A stretch of 64,000 nt of DNA from Blepharisma japonicum (taxonomy: Eukaryota; Ciliophora; Heterotrichea; Heterotrichida; Blepharismidae): contig CATKHK010000007.1 in NCBI GenBank assembly GCA_949751835.1, positions 496,001 through 560,000 on the forward strand. The letters are read 5' to 3'. A model generated the notes under the pieces. That model was given only the letters and a program-made list of their open reading frames with translations. It made no database searches and was not told where the DNA came from. A program made the translations under genes and the position numbers. Shown here piece by piece: positions 10,341 to 22,325 of the stretch (positions are counted from its first letter, which is position 1; each line of letters starts with the position of its first letter).

Positions 10341-12378
10341 CTAGCGATACAAACTTTCACGCCCTCTTCTTTCTTTTATCATGTAGCTGGAAGCTCTAAA
10401 CTCTGTCCGGTCTTCGTGAAGGTTCTTTACTGATTTTGACCTTTGTGGGCTTTTACAATACCAACAACAGTCAGAAAAAATTGAATTGCTAGATTTGCAT
10501 TCTTCACAAGCCCACCTGCGGCCTGATGCTAACTTTTCATCACTTTTCTTATCATAGTCACTTGGGCGGGGTTTTCTACAGACGTTACATAGATAGAACA
10601 TCAAGGAATTTGAGCCTCCACAGATTTCGCATTTTCAGCCGACATTGGACTCAACTCGCAAAGATTTGGACTCTCTTCATGGTAAATTGTCTTCTCTGTA
10701 AGACTTGCTTTGGTCTTGCTTTTTGACTTCATCTTGAGCAAATGTGACTCTTTTGGTAAGGGATCCTTCTCGTGGGGATTTATTTTTTTCGAGAAGACTT
10801 CTATTTGTGGTGCTTAATGGACGTCTGGACTCGAATTTAGGAAAATCAGATGACGGCTCTTCATTTTTTGAAGATGGCTTAGGAAACTGAAACCTTGTCC
10901 CTGAAATTGTAGACGCAAGCGCCGATTTATTAGCCTCAATTCTTGCACTTGAGCTCAAGTTCCTTGGTTTTTCTTCCTTTGTTTGGTTTCTAAATGTCGG
11001 CTCATCATCAGTCAAAATATAAAAATTTTTGGCTTTTTCCTTAAAAGATTCCTGATTTGCATAAGAAGACAAAGATGGAGGATTTTGCTTATTTCCATCA
11101 GTCTTTTTCAATGAGCATTTCGGATCATCATATAACGAATTATGAGTCTGAGGATCTTCTTTAGGAGTATATGAAGTAACCACAGGAATCCTGTTCCTTG
11201 TCTGTTTAGATTTTATTTCATAAAATTTATCTCAATTAATAATTCTGCACTCAGGACACTCATAAATATTTCCTGGGATCGAATTCGAGCATTTTTTACA
11301 TTTTCAAACATCTGGAGTATCTTTGGTTGGGATTGTGTCAATAACGTTGATTTTTCGAGGATTTTCACTATTAGGAATAGATATGTCAACAGGCTTAGAA
11401 GCTTTGGTAATAGTGTCTTTTAATATTCCTTTGTTTTCTCGTATAGGTGTTGGTGGTTTTGTGTATTCTCTTGTATATTCACATATAGAAATTCTTGTAG
11501 ATTCATCCTTTTTTTGTGCGAATTTTAAAAGTTTGTCGTAGTCTGGAACGGAAATTTTATAGGAATTGGAATCATAGTTATAGCATTGCTTTAGAATTAC
11601 TAAGTTAGGATATAGCGAGCGGCTTGCTGAAGCCCACATGACTCCATTTCAGTCGATTTCAGATTTTGAGCACTCATCAAATAATATTCATTTATCTTTC
11701 CTTTTTATTATGGATGAGTAAAAGCAGCCATTATAGCTTATAATTCCTGCTAATTCATAATCTTCGTTATTAAATGACAGCATTGATTTCATCATTCTTA
11801 TAATAATTTCACTGGTAGGATTTAAGTCTCATTTGATTTCTATTATTAACAATGCTGACTGGTTTGATATGTTATTTTCTTTTTTAACCATTTGTGAATA
11901 ATCATCACTTTCCTTAAAGGTACTCGCTAACACTTTTATAGTAAAAGATTGATTTTGTTGTAGAAAAATCGAGTCAATATTAATTCTTCCTCGGCTTGAT
12001 TTAAACTCGTTTATAAAAAACTCCAAAATCTCTTTTGGATTTGTACTCAATGATTTCATAGAGTTTGGAATTCATGGAAACAAGGTATTGATATTTATTG
12101 TGCCAGATGGAACTTTTGAATAGTTATAAACTTCTGCTAAATCCTATATAGTAATTTACTTTAATTTTTTCACATATATTTGACCTGGAAAATTCAGCTT
12201 CGATAATTGCTCTTAAGAATGAATCAACAGAAAAAAGAACCTGCAAAAGACTTGTATGAGCTGAATATTCTAATGTGTCATCTGCAATAAATCTTAATGG
12301 CTGTGATACTAATTCTTGTGAAGAGCTTTCTTCATAACGATTGACAGAGGATGAGTAATCACGATAGTCTTTATCCAT
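10341..12378 (-). CDS. USP53/54-like inactive ubiquitin protease with zinc fingers (673 aa)
   Basis: Two exons; 16 nt intron at 12144-12159. Several TGA are Trp. Residues about 35-65 (YSAHTSLLQVLFSVDSFLRA) align with the Cys-box helix of ubiquitin-specific proteases, but the catalytic Cys is absent. Residues about 215-275 (YELAGIISYNG, then KRKDKWILFDECSKSEI, then VMWASASRS) match the His box and the following strands of USP53/54-type proteins, with Phe where the catalytic His should be. A Ser/Pro-rich linker follows. Three short zinc modules then appear: WKCKKC..CPEC, WKCEICGGSN..CNVC and WACEECKSSN..CWYC, like RanBP2-type fingers that often bind ubiquitin. Likely a non-catalytic ubiquitin-binding scaffold. 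The USP relation is inferred from pattern only. Confidence 0.6.
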
Positions 12379-12693
12379 TTTAAATTTCAAAAAAGAATTA
12401 TGTTAAGTCAGCAGTTTTTTAATAAGCGTATTTCTTAGATCAGCATAGAAAATAGCTCTAATTAAATTATTTAGCTGATAAAGGGAAAAGCATGGGATTG
12501 AACTTCAAAAGAGATAATATTTAATTTAAAGAAGTAGCGTATCATGCTATTCTGAATTGAAATTTACAAGAAATAGCTTGACAGAATTTAAGAATTAGTA
12601 TGATAATCATGACCCTCAGCTAAAATAAAATATTAAGCCAGATGTCAAGGTAAATCAAAAAAATGACAATGTAACTTAAAAAATTGGTCCTTT
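12379..12693. other. AT-rich intergenic gap
   Basis: About 315 bp upstream of the pseudo-protease gene and downstream of the gene at 12694. Nothing recognisable: no open frame of note and no RNA motif. Confidence 0.5.
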
Positions 12694-13326
12694 TTATTTG
12701 CTTATAAATGAATTGATTTCAGTTAGAAAGCTATTGATTTGGATATCTGGACCAGTTATACTTGATCTTCTATGCTTTACTTTCTTTTGGCTTAATTCTT
12801 TCTGCTTTTTCATTTGATTCACTTCTCCTCTAAGCAACTCAGACTTTGCAAGTCTTCTTAATTTATCCATATCTAATTTTTCTGCTCTATATTTGTACAA
12901 ATCTAAATCAAATCTTCTTTTAAGTGCTTCTTTATTCATTTTTTTGAAGCTATCTTTTAATTGAAAATTATCAAACTTACATGTGATAATTTTCACTTCC
13001 TCGTCAACTCTTTTTATTTCTTCTTCATATCTTCTTTGCAGTTTCTTTTTCATTCTATTTTCGTTTTTCTTTTGAATTTCAATTGCTTTATGTTTACACA
13101 GATCTTTTCTTGAGCTCAATATAGGTGAAAAAGAGCTGTTTAATCGGTATTTATTTAAGTAATCGCCTCTAAATATATCATACTTGAATTTTAACAAGTT
13201 GCTTTGAAGTTCAAGCTTAAGAGAAAGGTCGTTAGGGTCGATTGGGATATCTTGAATAATGCTTCTAAGTTTAATTATTTTGCCATCTTGGAAGTTTGAA
13301 ATTGCTTTAGGATGACTTAACTCCAT
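12694..13326 (-). CDS. Basic coiled-coil protein (210 aa)
   Basis: Single exon; I choose ATG at 13326 because upstream in-frame codons contain no earlier ATG. Residues 80-180 are very rich in Lys, Arg and Glu (KKLQRRYEEEIKRVDEEV) and should form a long basic helix or coiled coil. The C-terminus has KHRRSSITG, a possible basophilic kinase site. No family recognised. The gene ends 315 bp away from the next one and begins 34 bp after the stop of the kinase gene. Confidence 0.7.
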   Translation of the reverse strand: MELSHPKAISNFQDGKIIKLRSIIQDIPIDPNDLSLKLELQSNLLKFKYDIFRGDYLNKYRLNSSFSPILSSRKDLCKHKAIEIQKKNENRMKKKLQRRYEEEIKRVDEEVKIITCKFDNFQLKDSFKKMNKEALKRRFDLDLYKYRAEKLDMDKLRRLAKSELLRGEVNQMKKQKELSQKKVKHRRSSITGPDIQINSFLTEINSFISK

Positions 13327-13360
13327 ACAGTGAAACACTTAAATATTAATAAAAATTAAA

Positions 13361-14329
13361 TTACCAGTCTAAAAATGGATCATCATTAGGTCTAATCCCT
13401 GGCGATTGTGTATCTGACTCCTGCTCACCTGACATAACGCTTGTATCATTTGGGTTTCTTTGCCCAGGCATATATGGCATTATTATTTCTTTATGAAATA
13501 ATTTCTGCCAGTCCAGCCCTTCAAATCATCTGTGATTAATTATATCTTCACAGCCACCTTTCATAGTGCCGTACCTTTTATTTATGTCAGCAACTAATAA
13601 ATGCTTAACTAAACTTTTTGCTTTCCTATCAAAATCTATAGGAAACCTGAATTTTCCTTTCAAAATTTTTTGATAGACTGCCATAGGATCTTCATCACTA
13701 AATGGGTCTATCCCACTAAGCATTTCATAGATTAAAATCCCAAGTGCTCAATAATCAACTGATTTTCCATATCCTCGATTCATTAGTATTTCTGGGGCAA
13801 GATATTCAGGTGTGCCACAAAGTGTATAAGTTCTTCCTTCAACGATTTTGGCATAGCCAAAATCAATAAGCTTTAAGTAGCCATCATCATTGATTAGTAG
13901 ATTTTCTGGCTTCAGGTCTCTATATATAATATTTATTGAGTGCAAATATTCAAACATAAGTGTTATTTGCGCCACATAAAGCTTTGCATGCTCTGGCTCA
14001 AGTCGTGATGATTCGTGTATGCGCATATACAATTCCCCACCTTTTATATATTCTAATGCAAAGTATAAATATCGATCATCTTGAGAAAAGCCTAATAAGT
14101 TAATTAGAAAAGGGTGCCTGATTATTCGCAAAATTGTAAATTCAGATATCACATTATCTACTTGTTTCATTCGAAGAATTGAAGATTTTTTAAGCATTTT
14201 TATAGCAATTAGAAGCCCGGAATTTTTGTTTCTAGCTAAGCGGACACGTCCATATGATCCTGATTATAAAATACCAGTCCCTAGTGTTTGAAGAAGTTCA
14301 AAGTCATGGATATTTAGCTTTTGAGCCAT
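13361..14329 (-). CDS. PKA-like AGC protein kinase catalytic subunit (317 aa)
   Basis: Two exons; a 15 nt intron at 14260-14274 interrupts the glycine loop (LGTG-SYGRV). All kinase landmarks are present in order: AIKMLKK with the ATP-binding Lys, YRDLKPENLL with the catalytic Asp, DFGYAK for Mg, GTPEYLAPE with the activation-loop Thr, and DYWALGILIYEML with Trp from TGA. The loop-to-GTPEYLAPE spacing and YTLCGTPE are typical of cAMP-dependent kinases. The C-terminal tail is short and ends DDPFLDW, close to an AGC hydrophobic/PDK1-docking end. No cyclic-nucleotide domain is fused, which favours PKA-C over PKG. It would be opposed by the phosphodiesterase at 40801 in the cAMP pathway. Confidence 0.9.
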
Positions 14330-14626
14330 TTTCAAAATTCAATATAAGGTTTAAAATAATAAGCTGTGATTTTTATACTTTATTATATCATAAGATATAT
14401 TTTTTAATGTTTATTATAATGGATAAAAAACCTACATGTACTAAAATTTTTATTGCTCAAAACTATATTTATGAATTTTTTGGTTAAAATATTTTAATTC
14501 ATTAAATGATTGTAGGCATTAGGCTTTAATACAAATATATCTTTGGCTTAGAATTTCATGTATTAAAGAATTCGTCAAGCATTTGTGTATTATTAATAAT
14601 CCTAATAGAGATAAAGTCATAAAATA

Positions 14627-16150
14627 TTACCCTCGCCTAAACGTAAATTTGACATTACCTGGGAATCCCCCTCCTGATCCTCCATGCCTATGTCCACCTG
14701 ATCTTCCACCCATTCCTCCAAACCCTGGAAATCCTCCAAATCCTCCCATATCTTCAAATCCGCCTCCTCCACCTCCTCCGAAGAACATCTGGAAAATCTG
14801 CGAAGGATCTATTCCGCCACCTCCAAATCCTGAAAATCCACCCATTCCATTCTCTATATCTTCTAAATCCATTCCACTATCATATTGTTGCTTTTTAGTT
14901 GGATCAATTAGTACTGCATAAGCTTCTGCTATATCTTTAAATTTCTTTTCTGCTTGTAATTTTGACTCTTCTGTTTCAGAATTTTTATCAGGGTGCCATT
15001 TAAGAGCCTGCTTTCGGTAGGCCTTTTTGATTTCACTTTCAGAAGCATTTTTTTCAATTTCTAAAATTTTGTAATAATCCTTCCTTTTAGCTTTTTTTGC
15101 ATTGCTTTGTGCCAAGTGAATCGTATTATCAATATCATCATAGTGTGGATCTTTTTGTTTTACTGTATTATAATCTCTTATAGCATCTTCATAGTTTTCT
15201 AAATGTGAATGGACATTTCCTCTTCTCATATAAGCTTTTGTGTAGTCTGGATTTAGTTCTATAGATTTATTTAAATCTACAAGTGCTTCCATATAAGCAT
15301 TTTTCTTCATATGTGCTGCTGCTCTATTAGCTAGGATAATGGCATTCATATTTTTATTTTTTGGATCAACCTCCAAAGCTTGAGTATAAGCTTCAATAGC
15401 TTCTTGAGTATTTCCTGCAGAGAAATGCTTGTTGCCCTCTTCTTTAAATTTCTCGACTTTCCGTAAGTTTTTTAGCATACTTCCAGCCAATTGATGGTCA
15501 GGGTCAAATTTTAATGCTTCTTGAAACAACTTTCTAGCTTGATCTGGTAAGCCTTTATAGTAAAAACATCTCCCTCTTAATATCAAATAGTCTGGGTTTG
15601 TAGAATATTCGCTTCAAAGTTCGGTGCTGTATTGATGGCCTCTATCCAAATTGCCTGAGTCTACTAAGAGCTCTAATTTAATAAGCTTCAAACCCTGCTT
15701 TTCAGGAGACTGTTCACCAACCTTATCTAAGAAATAAAGAGCTTGACTATATTGAGCATTATTTTTCATATTTATAAGCATTGAGTAATTACCGGCTGCG
15801 TCTTCTAATAGTTTAAGGTCAGATTTCAAAGAATCATTATTTGGCTCCACTTGTACAGCTCGAGTCAAAAAGTCTTTAGATTGCTCATAACTGCCGAAAA
15901 TCAGATGGATTTTACCAGCCCTTTGAAGGCATTTAACAAAATTTGGATCAAGCTCAAGGGCCTTATAGCAATCTTGGAGAGATTCATTGTATCGTTTTGA
16001 CATGAATAATGATGCCGAACGATTGCTGTAATAAGTGGATTGATCTGGCTGGGCCTCAATTGCTTGAGTGTAAAAATCAGTTGCAGCTTGATAATTACCT
16101 TTTCGGTACTCATCATTTCCTTTAGCTTTAAAACTCTCGGCTTGTTCCAT
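14627..16150 (-). CDS. DNAJC7: DNAJC7-type TPR and J-domain co-chaperone (507 aa)
   Basis: Single exon with one TGA as Trp near residue 179. It begins with TPR motifs ([21 protein letters not shown], then [19 protein letters not shown]) and has further TPRs up to about residue 330. A J domain at about 355-425 carries the HPDK tetrapeptide (LKWHPDKN), which stimulates Hsp70 ATPase. A Gly/Phe-rich tail ends the protein. The TPR9-J order and length fit DNAJC7/TPR2, which passes clients between Hsp70 and Hsp90. The Gly-rich tail is more extended than in animals. Confidence 0.9.
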
Positions 16151-16330
16151 ATTTTTATCAGCTTACATAGGAATTAAGAATATCTGGAATATTTTTAAGG
16201 AAAAGAAAAATTAAGCATAGAACTTACAAATATTTTATTCAAAATAAGAAATTATTTGGTTTAAGATAATTTTGGTTTATATTATTCGAATATAAATATT
16301 TAAATACATTAAGTACACGCTATTTCTTTG

Positions 16331-17134
16331 TTAATTTGAGCCTCTATTCTTTTGTAAGGCACTTGAAATCGTCTTTAGCTCCATTGTAATTTCCTGTTCC
16401 CTTTCTCTTATATAGTTAAATTTTAGAACTTCTTCAATCTCACTAGGTGTCCCATATATTTTGATACTCCCAAAACTATTTTTTGCTCTGATTTTTGCCA
16501 AAACCTCAGGCTTTAATATATCAAATTTCGAAAATTCTTGCTCCTTTGCCTCCCTTTTTCTCTCATGAATATTTCTCAATAAAAAATTCGTTAATTGCCT
16601 CTTATATTTCTTTACCACTTTTTCTGAATGAGATTTAATAGGACTTATATCTGAAGTTTTGGCTTTTAATTCAGGACTCTCTGAAGTCTTATTCTCTTTA
16701 GGCTTTGTAATTTTATGTGTTGAGTAACTTCTTTTAATCCAAGGCACAGGATTGTGATACTGAGCAAATACAGGACCTACTGTTTCGCGGCGATTTGGAA
16801 AAAGCAGCATCATTTTCTTCTTTTTTCTAAAATCAGTTTCCTCTTGACAAGGGTCTATTGAGGCATGTTTTCATAATTTTCTATTAGCGGGTTCTGTAGT
16901 AAGAAGTCTTCCCACACTATCACGCTCATGTAAAAAAGGTACAAAAACCTTTTGGGTTTTTATTTCAGGTGAATCATTACGCTTTAAATCTTCTTGCAAA
17001 TTTATCGGTGGTATTTTTCCAGTAGATTTGCTACGATTAATAATTTTGTTCAATTCATTTTTGACATTGTGTGTAAAACTGAGGTTAAAAGTGTTGTAAA
17101 ACTGATTAAAATTTTCGGTCCTGTCTGTAGCCAT
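16331..17134 (-). CDS. Charged protein of unknown function (267 aa)
   Basis: Single exon; TGA near residue 88 is Trp. N-terminal half is Asn/Lys-rich, and the C-terminal half has a likely helical block (LTNFLLRNIHERKREAKEQE and TPSEIEEVLKFNYIREREQE). No domain recognised. The ordinary ciliate codon use and clean start and stop support a real gene. Confidence 0.68.
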
Positions 17135-17504
17135 TTATAATTCAAGAAAATCGCGAGGAATTATTTTTAATTTATTGAAATTATTTCTAGTTAAGAGTAT
17201 CTGAGCTGATAAAATCAGTAATAATATGGATATATATCAAAGTTAGAATTATAGTATAAGATGACAATTTTATTGTTGCAAATAAGGCAAAGCAATTCAT
17301 AGAGCTTTTATATTGATACTTATCACAATCCACATATCGTTTTTTAATATTTACAAAAAAAAGCCAAATTCTGTTTAATTTCTTTGAATTTCAAAACAAG
17401 TTATGGAATGAGACCTGCCTAACTTGCTATTTCTTTTCTTTTTATCTCTTTTATCTCATTATCATCAAAATAACTGCTATTATAACAATCAAATCATTAG
17501 TATA
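17135..17504. other. AT-rich intergenic gap
   Basis: About 370 bp with a pyrimidine-rich stretch near 17425-17460 (repeated CTTTT/TCTTTT). No ORF or RNA gene recognised. Confidence 0.45.
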
Positions 17505-17888
17505 TTATGAATGAAGCTTACTTAGCTCTGGACAAGATTTTGATGACGATAATTTCATTCGAGGAGCCATCATTTCTTCTAATGATTCATCTGATGAGCT
17601 GTCATCATTGTTTCTAGGCTCTGAATTTCTTATCATTTTAATAAGCGCTAAAGAAGCTATTCCAGCAGTTTCCAATGTCTATATAAAATTTACAGTTGAT
17701 ATCCCTGATGCCAATGATGAGAGCCATTTTGATCTCAGGTGAGAAGAAGGTTCAGATACTACACTAATAGACTCAGATACAAAGCATGGGATTTCGGTAT
17801 CCATATTCAATACTACATTGCTGATATTCTCTTCTATATCAAGTTGATTCCAATATACATCTAAAATCTCTGATGAGGAGGTGCCCAT
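17505..17888 (-). CDS. Small acidic protein, two exons (122 aa)
   Basis: The frame from ATG 17888 is closed by TAG unless a 15 nt intron at 17679-17693 (GTAAATTTTATATAG) is removed. Splicing extends the protein to TAA at 17505-17507 with ETAGIASLALIKMI and a Ser/Asp-rich tail. The intron has the same A at position 10 as the others. A short hydrophobic patch follows the junction. Function unknown. Confidence 0.65.
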
Positions 17889-18064
17889 TTAAAAATTATA
17901 GGCTGTGGACATTTATTTATATTAGATTTTGTGCTAGAGAAAATGCTTTTCAAATCAACACATTGCCAATCAACTCTTCCTAAATTTTCACCAAATGTTA
18001 TCTATATAAATTAAAGTGGATTTATTTGAAATTGAGAAATTATGAATATAATATTGTAAAACAT

Positions 18065-18760
18065 TTATGTATTGTGATTGTTTTCTTCAGCTTGCCGTCA
18101 TCCAGATACACTGTAATGAGTAGAATTTTTATCAATGCTACCTTCCTGATTTTTGATTTTCGAATCGTTAATTGTTTCTGATAGTCGATCTTTTTTATTT
18201 GTATTAATCTTGCTTTGAATCTCATTAGCACGGTCTAGATTTGGAGATTCGCATTGAATTCCTGAATTTTCGAATTTTATGATTTCTCGAGGTTTTCTGA
18301 TCCTTTTTTTTATAGGAGGCAGAATTTGTCGAAATTTTTCTTTGAGGATTGGAGCTTGCTTGCAAGTGTCAAATATAATGAAGTCAGAAACCTCAAAAGA
18401 ATAGTCCTCCGATTTTTGGTTGAAGATTTCATTTTTCTTTCTTTCACCTGGAGAAATGCTCTTGCTCTTTGAAGCTAAGTTGATCGTTTTATTTTTTCCT
18501 TCTTCATTCCTCAAAGCCATACTCTCCAAATGATAATATTTGCTAATATTTCTCTGTTTCTTTGCATAAGGATTAGTAACTTCTCTAACAGGACTTTTTG
18601 TTGATAAAACACTTAAATTCTTTCATCTTAATGGAGATTCACTTGGCGAAAATTTCCCTAAAGGTGAAACTATTCGATTCGTTGCCAAAATTGAGAAAGG
18701 TTTAATACGTTTCCTTTTCTCTAAATGGTCTAGAATTCAAGAAGGGATCATTTGATTCAT
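18065..18760 (-). CDS. Basic disordered protein (231 aa)
   Basis: Single exon from ATG 18760 to TAA 18065-18067, with three TGA read as Trp. Contains many Lys/Arg clusters and Ser-Pro pairs (IVSPLGKFSPSESPLRW, STKSPVREV), which suggests phosphorylation by proline-directed kinases. No domain recognised. Its start lies 13 bp from the stop of the PP2C gene, on the same strand. Confidence 0.7.
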
Positions 18761-18773
18761 GTTAAATACAATA

Positions 18774-19952
18774 TTAAAATTTGACTAAATTAGGAAGATA
18801 TGCAATAATAACAGTGATGTCGTCTACAACATCTTCTTCATACTGGATCCATTTGCCCCAGGCTAAGCTGGCTAACCTTTCTGCCGCTTGCTTAGCATTA
18901 TTTCCTGACTTTGAGACAGTATCAACAGCTTCTTGGTCGTTAATAAATTCCCATACTCCATCGCTACACATGATTAAATATGTGGATTCTTCAGTAAGTT
19001 CTACATCACATACCTGAGGAGTTGAAATTACTCCAACTTCTTGTGCCAAAAAATCTCCTATTGCACGACTTGTAGATAGCCCTGGATAGTCTTTTCCTTT
19101 TACAAAAATCCTATGAGGAATATCATCAGGGAGCTTTTTAACTTCACCGTTGCGAGATTCGATTCTTTGTTTTTCTTCAGGGAGCATAGGTTTATGGTCA
19201 AGAGTAAGCCGAACTGCTTCAAATGTATTTCCACGCTTGATGCCCATAATAGCTCGAGAGTCTCCTACGTGGCCGATATATATATGTGTGCCACGGAGTA
19301 ATACAGTGGTTGCGGTTGATCCTGATAATGTGCTTTCAAACTTCGCATTTTCAGATTCACACAAGTCTTTTAAATTTGAGTTCGTTTGTAAAAAAGTTTC
19401 AGTAAAGGCTGCCAAAATATCACTTTCAAAAGAGGGATGAGTCATCAATGTGGCTGGCAGCCTTGAATGTATATAGTTTGACACTTCATGCCCATCTGTT
19501 CCATGCCCATCAAAAACACCGAAAAACTTGAAATTTGCATCTAAAACTATTGCAAAATCATCTTGATTTGGGGCGTGAGGCTTCAAGCCTTTTTTGCATG
19601 CAAATCCAATCCCCATGGATTGAATCGCTTCAATTTTGGCGAAATCGCCATCAATGTTCATTTTTTTGTCTTCAAAACCTTTTTGAATTCGAGTACTTTG
19701 CATTCCTTCGATTATTGTGCGAGAATTTAACACAAGCAAGCCTCTGCTTTCTTCTTCTACATCAGGCTTTTCAGAGCGTATTGATTTAGAATGATTAAGG
19801 ATAATTTCATTAAGCGGCTCACTGATATCGCGCTCTGGGAGTAAGGCGACGGAAAGCCTGTGGCCTTTTTTACGCTCAATTACTATTGGAGTGTTTTTGG
19901 TTTCTGAGTGTTCTAGTCCTATTAACCTTGGCTTGGTAAAGCAAATTCCCAT
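18774..19952 (-). CDS. PP2C-family (PPM) Ser/Thr phosphatase (392 aa)
   Basis: Intact exon with only TGG Trp codons. Metal-binding and structural PP2C motifs are complete: FFGVFDGHGTDGHEV (metal Asp), LSGSTATTVLL, YIGHVGDSRAIMG, LTLDHKPMLPEE, LSTSRAIGD, YLIMCSDGVWEF and VDDITVIIAYL. The start MGICFTK fits N-myristoylation and palmitoylation, so it is probably attached to membranes or cilia. About 100 residues precede the catalytic core. Predicted Mg/Mn-dependent protein phosphatase; substrates unknown. Confidence 0.95.
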   Translation of the reverse strand: MGICFTKPRLIGLEHSETKNTPIVIERKKGHRLSVALLPERDISEPLNEIILNHSKSIRSEKPDVEEESRGLLVLNSRTIIEGMQSTRIQKGFEDKKMNIDGDFAKIEAIQSMGIGFACKKGLKPHAPNQDDFAIVLDANFKFFGVFDGHGTDGHEVSNYIHSRLPATLMTHPSFESDILAAFTETFLQTNSNLKDLCESENAKFESTLSGSTATTVLLRGTHIYIGHVGDSRAIMGIKRGNTFEAVRLTLDHKPMLPEEKQRIESRNGEVKKLPDDIPHRIFVKGKDYPGLSTSRAIGDFLAQEVGVISTPQVCDVELTEESTYLIMCSDGVWEFINDQEAVDTVSKSGNNAKQAAERLASLAWGKWIQYEEDVVDDITVIIAYLPNLVKF

Positions 19953-20388
19953 TTAACAATTGATTTTACAGTTGATTTTTTAATAGATAATATGAAATCA
20001 TTCGCACTACTCAGAATTTTATAAAAACACTCTAAATTGACTACATTTTTTGGGATATAATTGTATTTGTATATATTATAATTTAAATCAGAAGACTGAT
20101 AAAATGAAAATTATTAATTTTTATTTCCATTTCTTTTATTGCTTCAAGAAATCTTCATTTTTTTCTTTTTTCTCAGTCATTTTGATATTATTCAAGACAA
20201 AATATATTTAGTTATTCATAATAATTGGCTTCGTTATTTTGATTTTACTATTAGATCTTATAAGATTGTTTACAAATTATTAACTTTTTATCTTGAATTT
20301 TAAGGGTTTCTATTTGGTTTATATTTTAGTTCTGCAGTGCACAGAATTCGCATTAATAAAAAATAGAATAATTTTTAAGAATTTTAAA
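19953..20388. other. AT-rich intergenic gap
   Basis: About 435 bp between the PP2C start and the stop of the LRR gene. Homopolymer T and A runs; nothing recognised. Confidence 0.5.
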
Positions 20389-22194
20389 CTAAAGCATAGA
20401 GCTCTGTGCATTTCCAGCTCTATTTGACGTTTCTAGCACATCCATCAATCTAGTCAGCTCTGACATCATTGCTTCTATCCTTTGTAAAGCTCCTCGGTCA
20501 TCCCCTGTCCCACCTTGAACTTGTTTCTATATTATTCTTACGCTTGCATTTATAGCTGAAATGCTTTCAGGTTGAGGAATATATGCAGCTTGCCCTTCAA
20601 CTCTGCTTATTGCAGAATTCGACCATGATTGCTGATTTCTATCATTTTTCCGTAGAGTTTCTATTTGTTTTTTTAAATTTGTATTTTCTATATTTAATGC
20701 CCTACATACACTTTCAGCATTTTCTAATGCTTCTTCATATTCAATGCATTGCAAACATTTATCGTGTATTTTTTCTTTGTGTCCTTGCAATAAATAATGC
20801 TCATTACCAAGACTTTGTCGTGGTCTTATATACTCCTCGCTTTCACTTTCACTTTCACTACTATTTTTTGATATTTCTTCACTATGAGACTTCATAAGAT
20901 ATTTATTTGCCAATTCATCATTTTTATATTCATCAGAATCAAATGTGTCTTTTCTTCTCAATTTCATTTTTTTGGGCTGTTTTTCATCCTTAAAACTATT
21001 AGGCTCACTAATAAAAATTGGGTCAATTGACTGCTGAAGCTTCATTAATTTTGCTTTCCAGGATTTGTTTTCTACATTTTCATGAGAATATTCAGCAAAA
21101 TTTTTTCTCAGCTTGGATATTATTGCTTTTAAAATTCCTGTCCCTTCGTTATTTACGTTTTCTCTAATATCTAAAAATAATAAAGTAGAATTTGAATATA
21201 AGAGACTAACGATTTCTTTTATGCCATCAAGAGTGATTTTATTTTTTTTAAAATCAAGGCAGCGGAGGACATTATCATGATAAAATGCATGGCAGAGGTC
21301 ATATATTGCTTTGTCTTTTAACTTATTATTGCTGAGGTTTAGCTCTTCTAAGCCTTCTTTGTTAGGGTTTTCAATATAACTTCCACGTAGACCTGCAAGT
21401 CACATATCATGATCTCTTCTTTCTATTTGCATATTTATAATTCTTCCTATATCATATCCGCAGCTTTCTTCAAGTTCATTACTAGAAAAATCTAAATTTT
21501 TGATTGTTTTACTCTTCATAAGTGGAGGTATTAAGACGCTTAAATTTTCGTCTTCCATCTTGCAGAAGTTGATATAAAGATTAATAAGTGGGATTTCTCC
21601 TCCTAAACCTTCAGCTAAAAAATTTCAACCTTCTTTGCCAATTTTTAAACCAATTAATTTTATATCAGTCATGGCTCTGTTATTAGCCATATTCAGTGAT
21701 AAAGATTTTAATACTTTTGCATTGTAACTGCGATTTCTGCTATTACAAACTGTTCCAGGGTCGATGTGAATTTCAGAATCAGATTTATCTTCAGGATTTG
21801 GGACTAAATAAAATTTCCTAGGTGATTTTACTCTAAGAAATGGCTCAGAAGCAGAAGGTATAATAGATCCAGAGCTATAAAAATCATGCTGAAGTACTAA
21901 ATCAGTAAAATTTCGGCCTCAAATAAAAATCTTTTTCAAAAGTTGAAAACCAGGCAAAGATGCTTGAATTGACTTTAAATCCTTTTCCTTTAATTCATCA
22001 ATGTTTAATTTCATTTCACAATTTCTTAGGTCTGAAGTAATGTGATTGTTAGGCATAATATGAATTTTTGAACAAATTTCACGGTAACTTTCAGAGTAGC
22101 CTTTTGTGGAAATTCTTGCTGAAGAGCCAAGGGGATGAGGGGAGGTAAGGGGTGTAAATAATTTTTGAGAAATTTTTTTGCGATTGCGCTTCAT
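20389..22194 (-). CDS. Leucine-rich-repeat and coiled-coil protein (596 aa)
   Basis: Two exons; a 15 nt intron at 20527-20541 near the 3' end adds a final helix (LQRIEAMMSELTRLMDVLE). Residues about 150-350 hold ribonuclease-inhibitor-type LRRs (IKNLDFSSNELEE, LEELNLSNNKLKDKAIYDL, LRCLDFKKNKITLDGIKEI, LLFLDIREN). An acidic Ser/Glu run (SSESESESEE) and a coiled coil (about 480-540) follow. Such LRR plus coiled-coil proteins are typical of ciliary or basal-body scaffolds (inference). Several TGA are Trp. Confidence 0.8.
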
Positions 22195-22325
22195 GGAGGA
22201 TTTTATTTAAACAATGCAGAATAATGGAAGATTATTTTAATTAAAAATGATTTTAGGGTTATTTAGGGAAAAGCTGAAAATAATGAGGGATAAGCTAAGA
22301 TTTTAAATAATGCATTGCAAGAAAA

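Noticed and set aside
14583-14921. Plus-strand proline-rich ORF
   Set aside because: It is the antisense of the Gly/Phe-rich tail of the DNAJC7-like gene.
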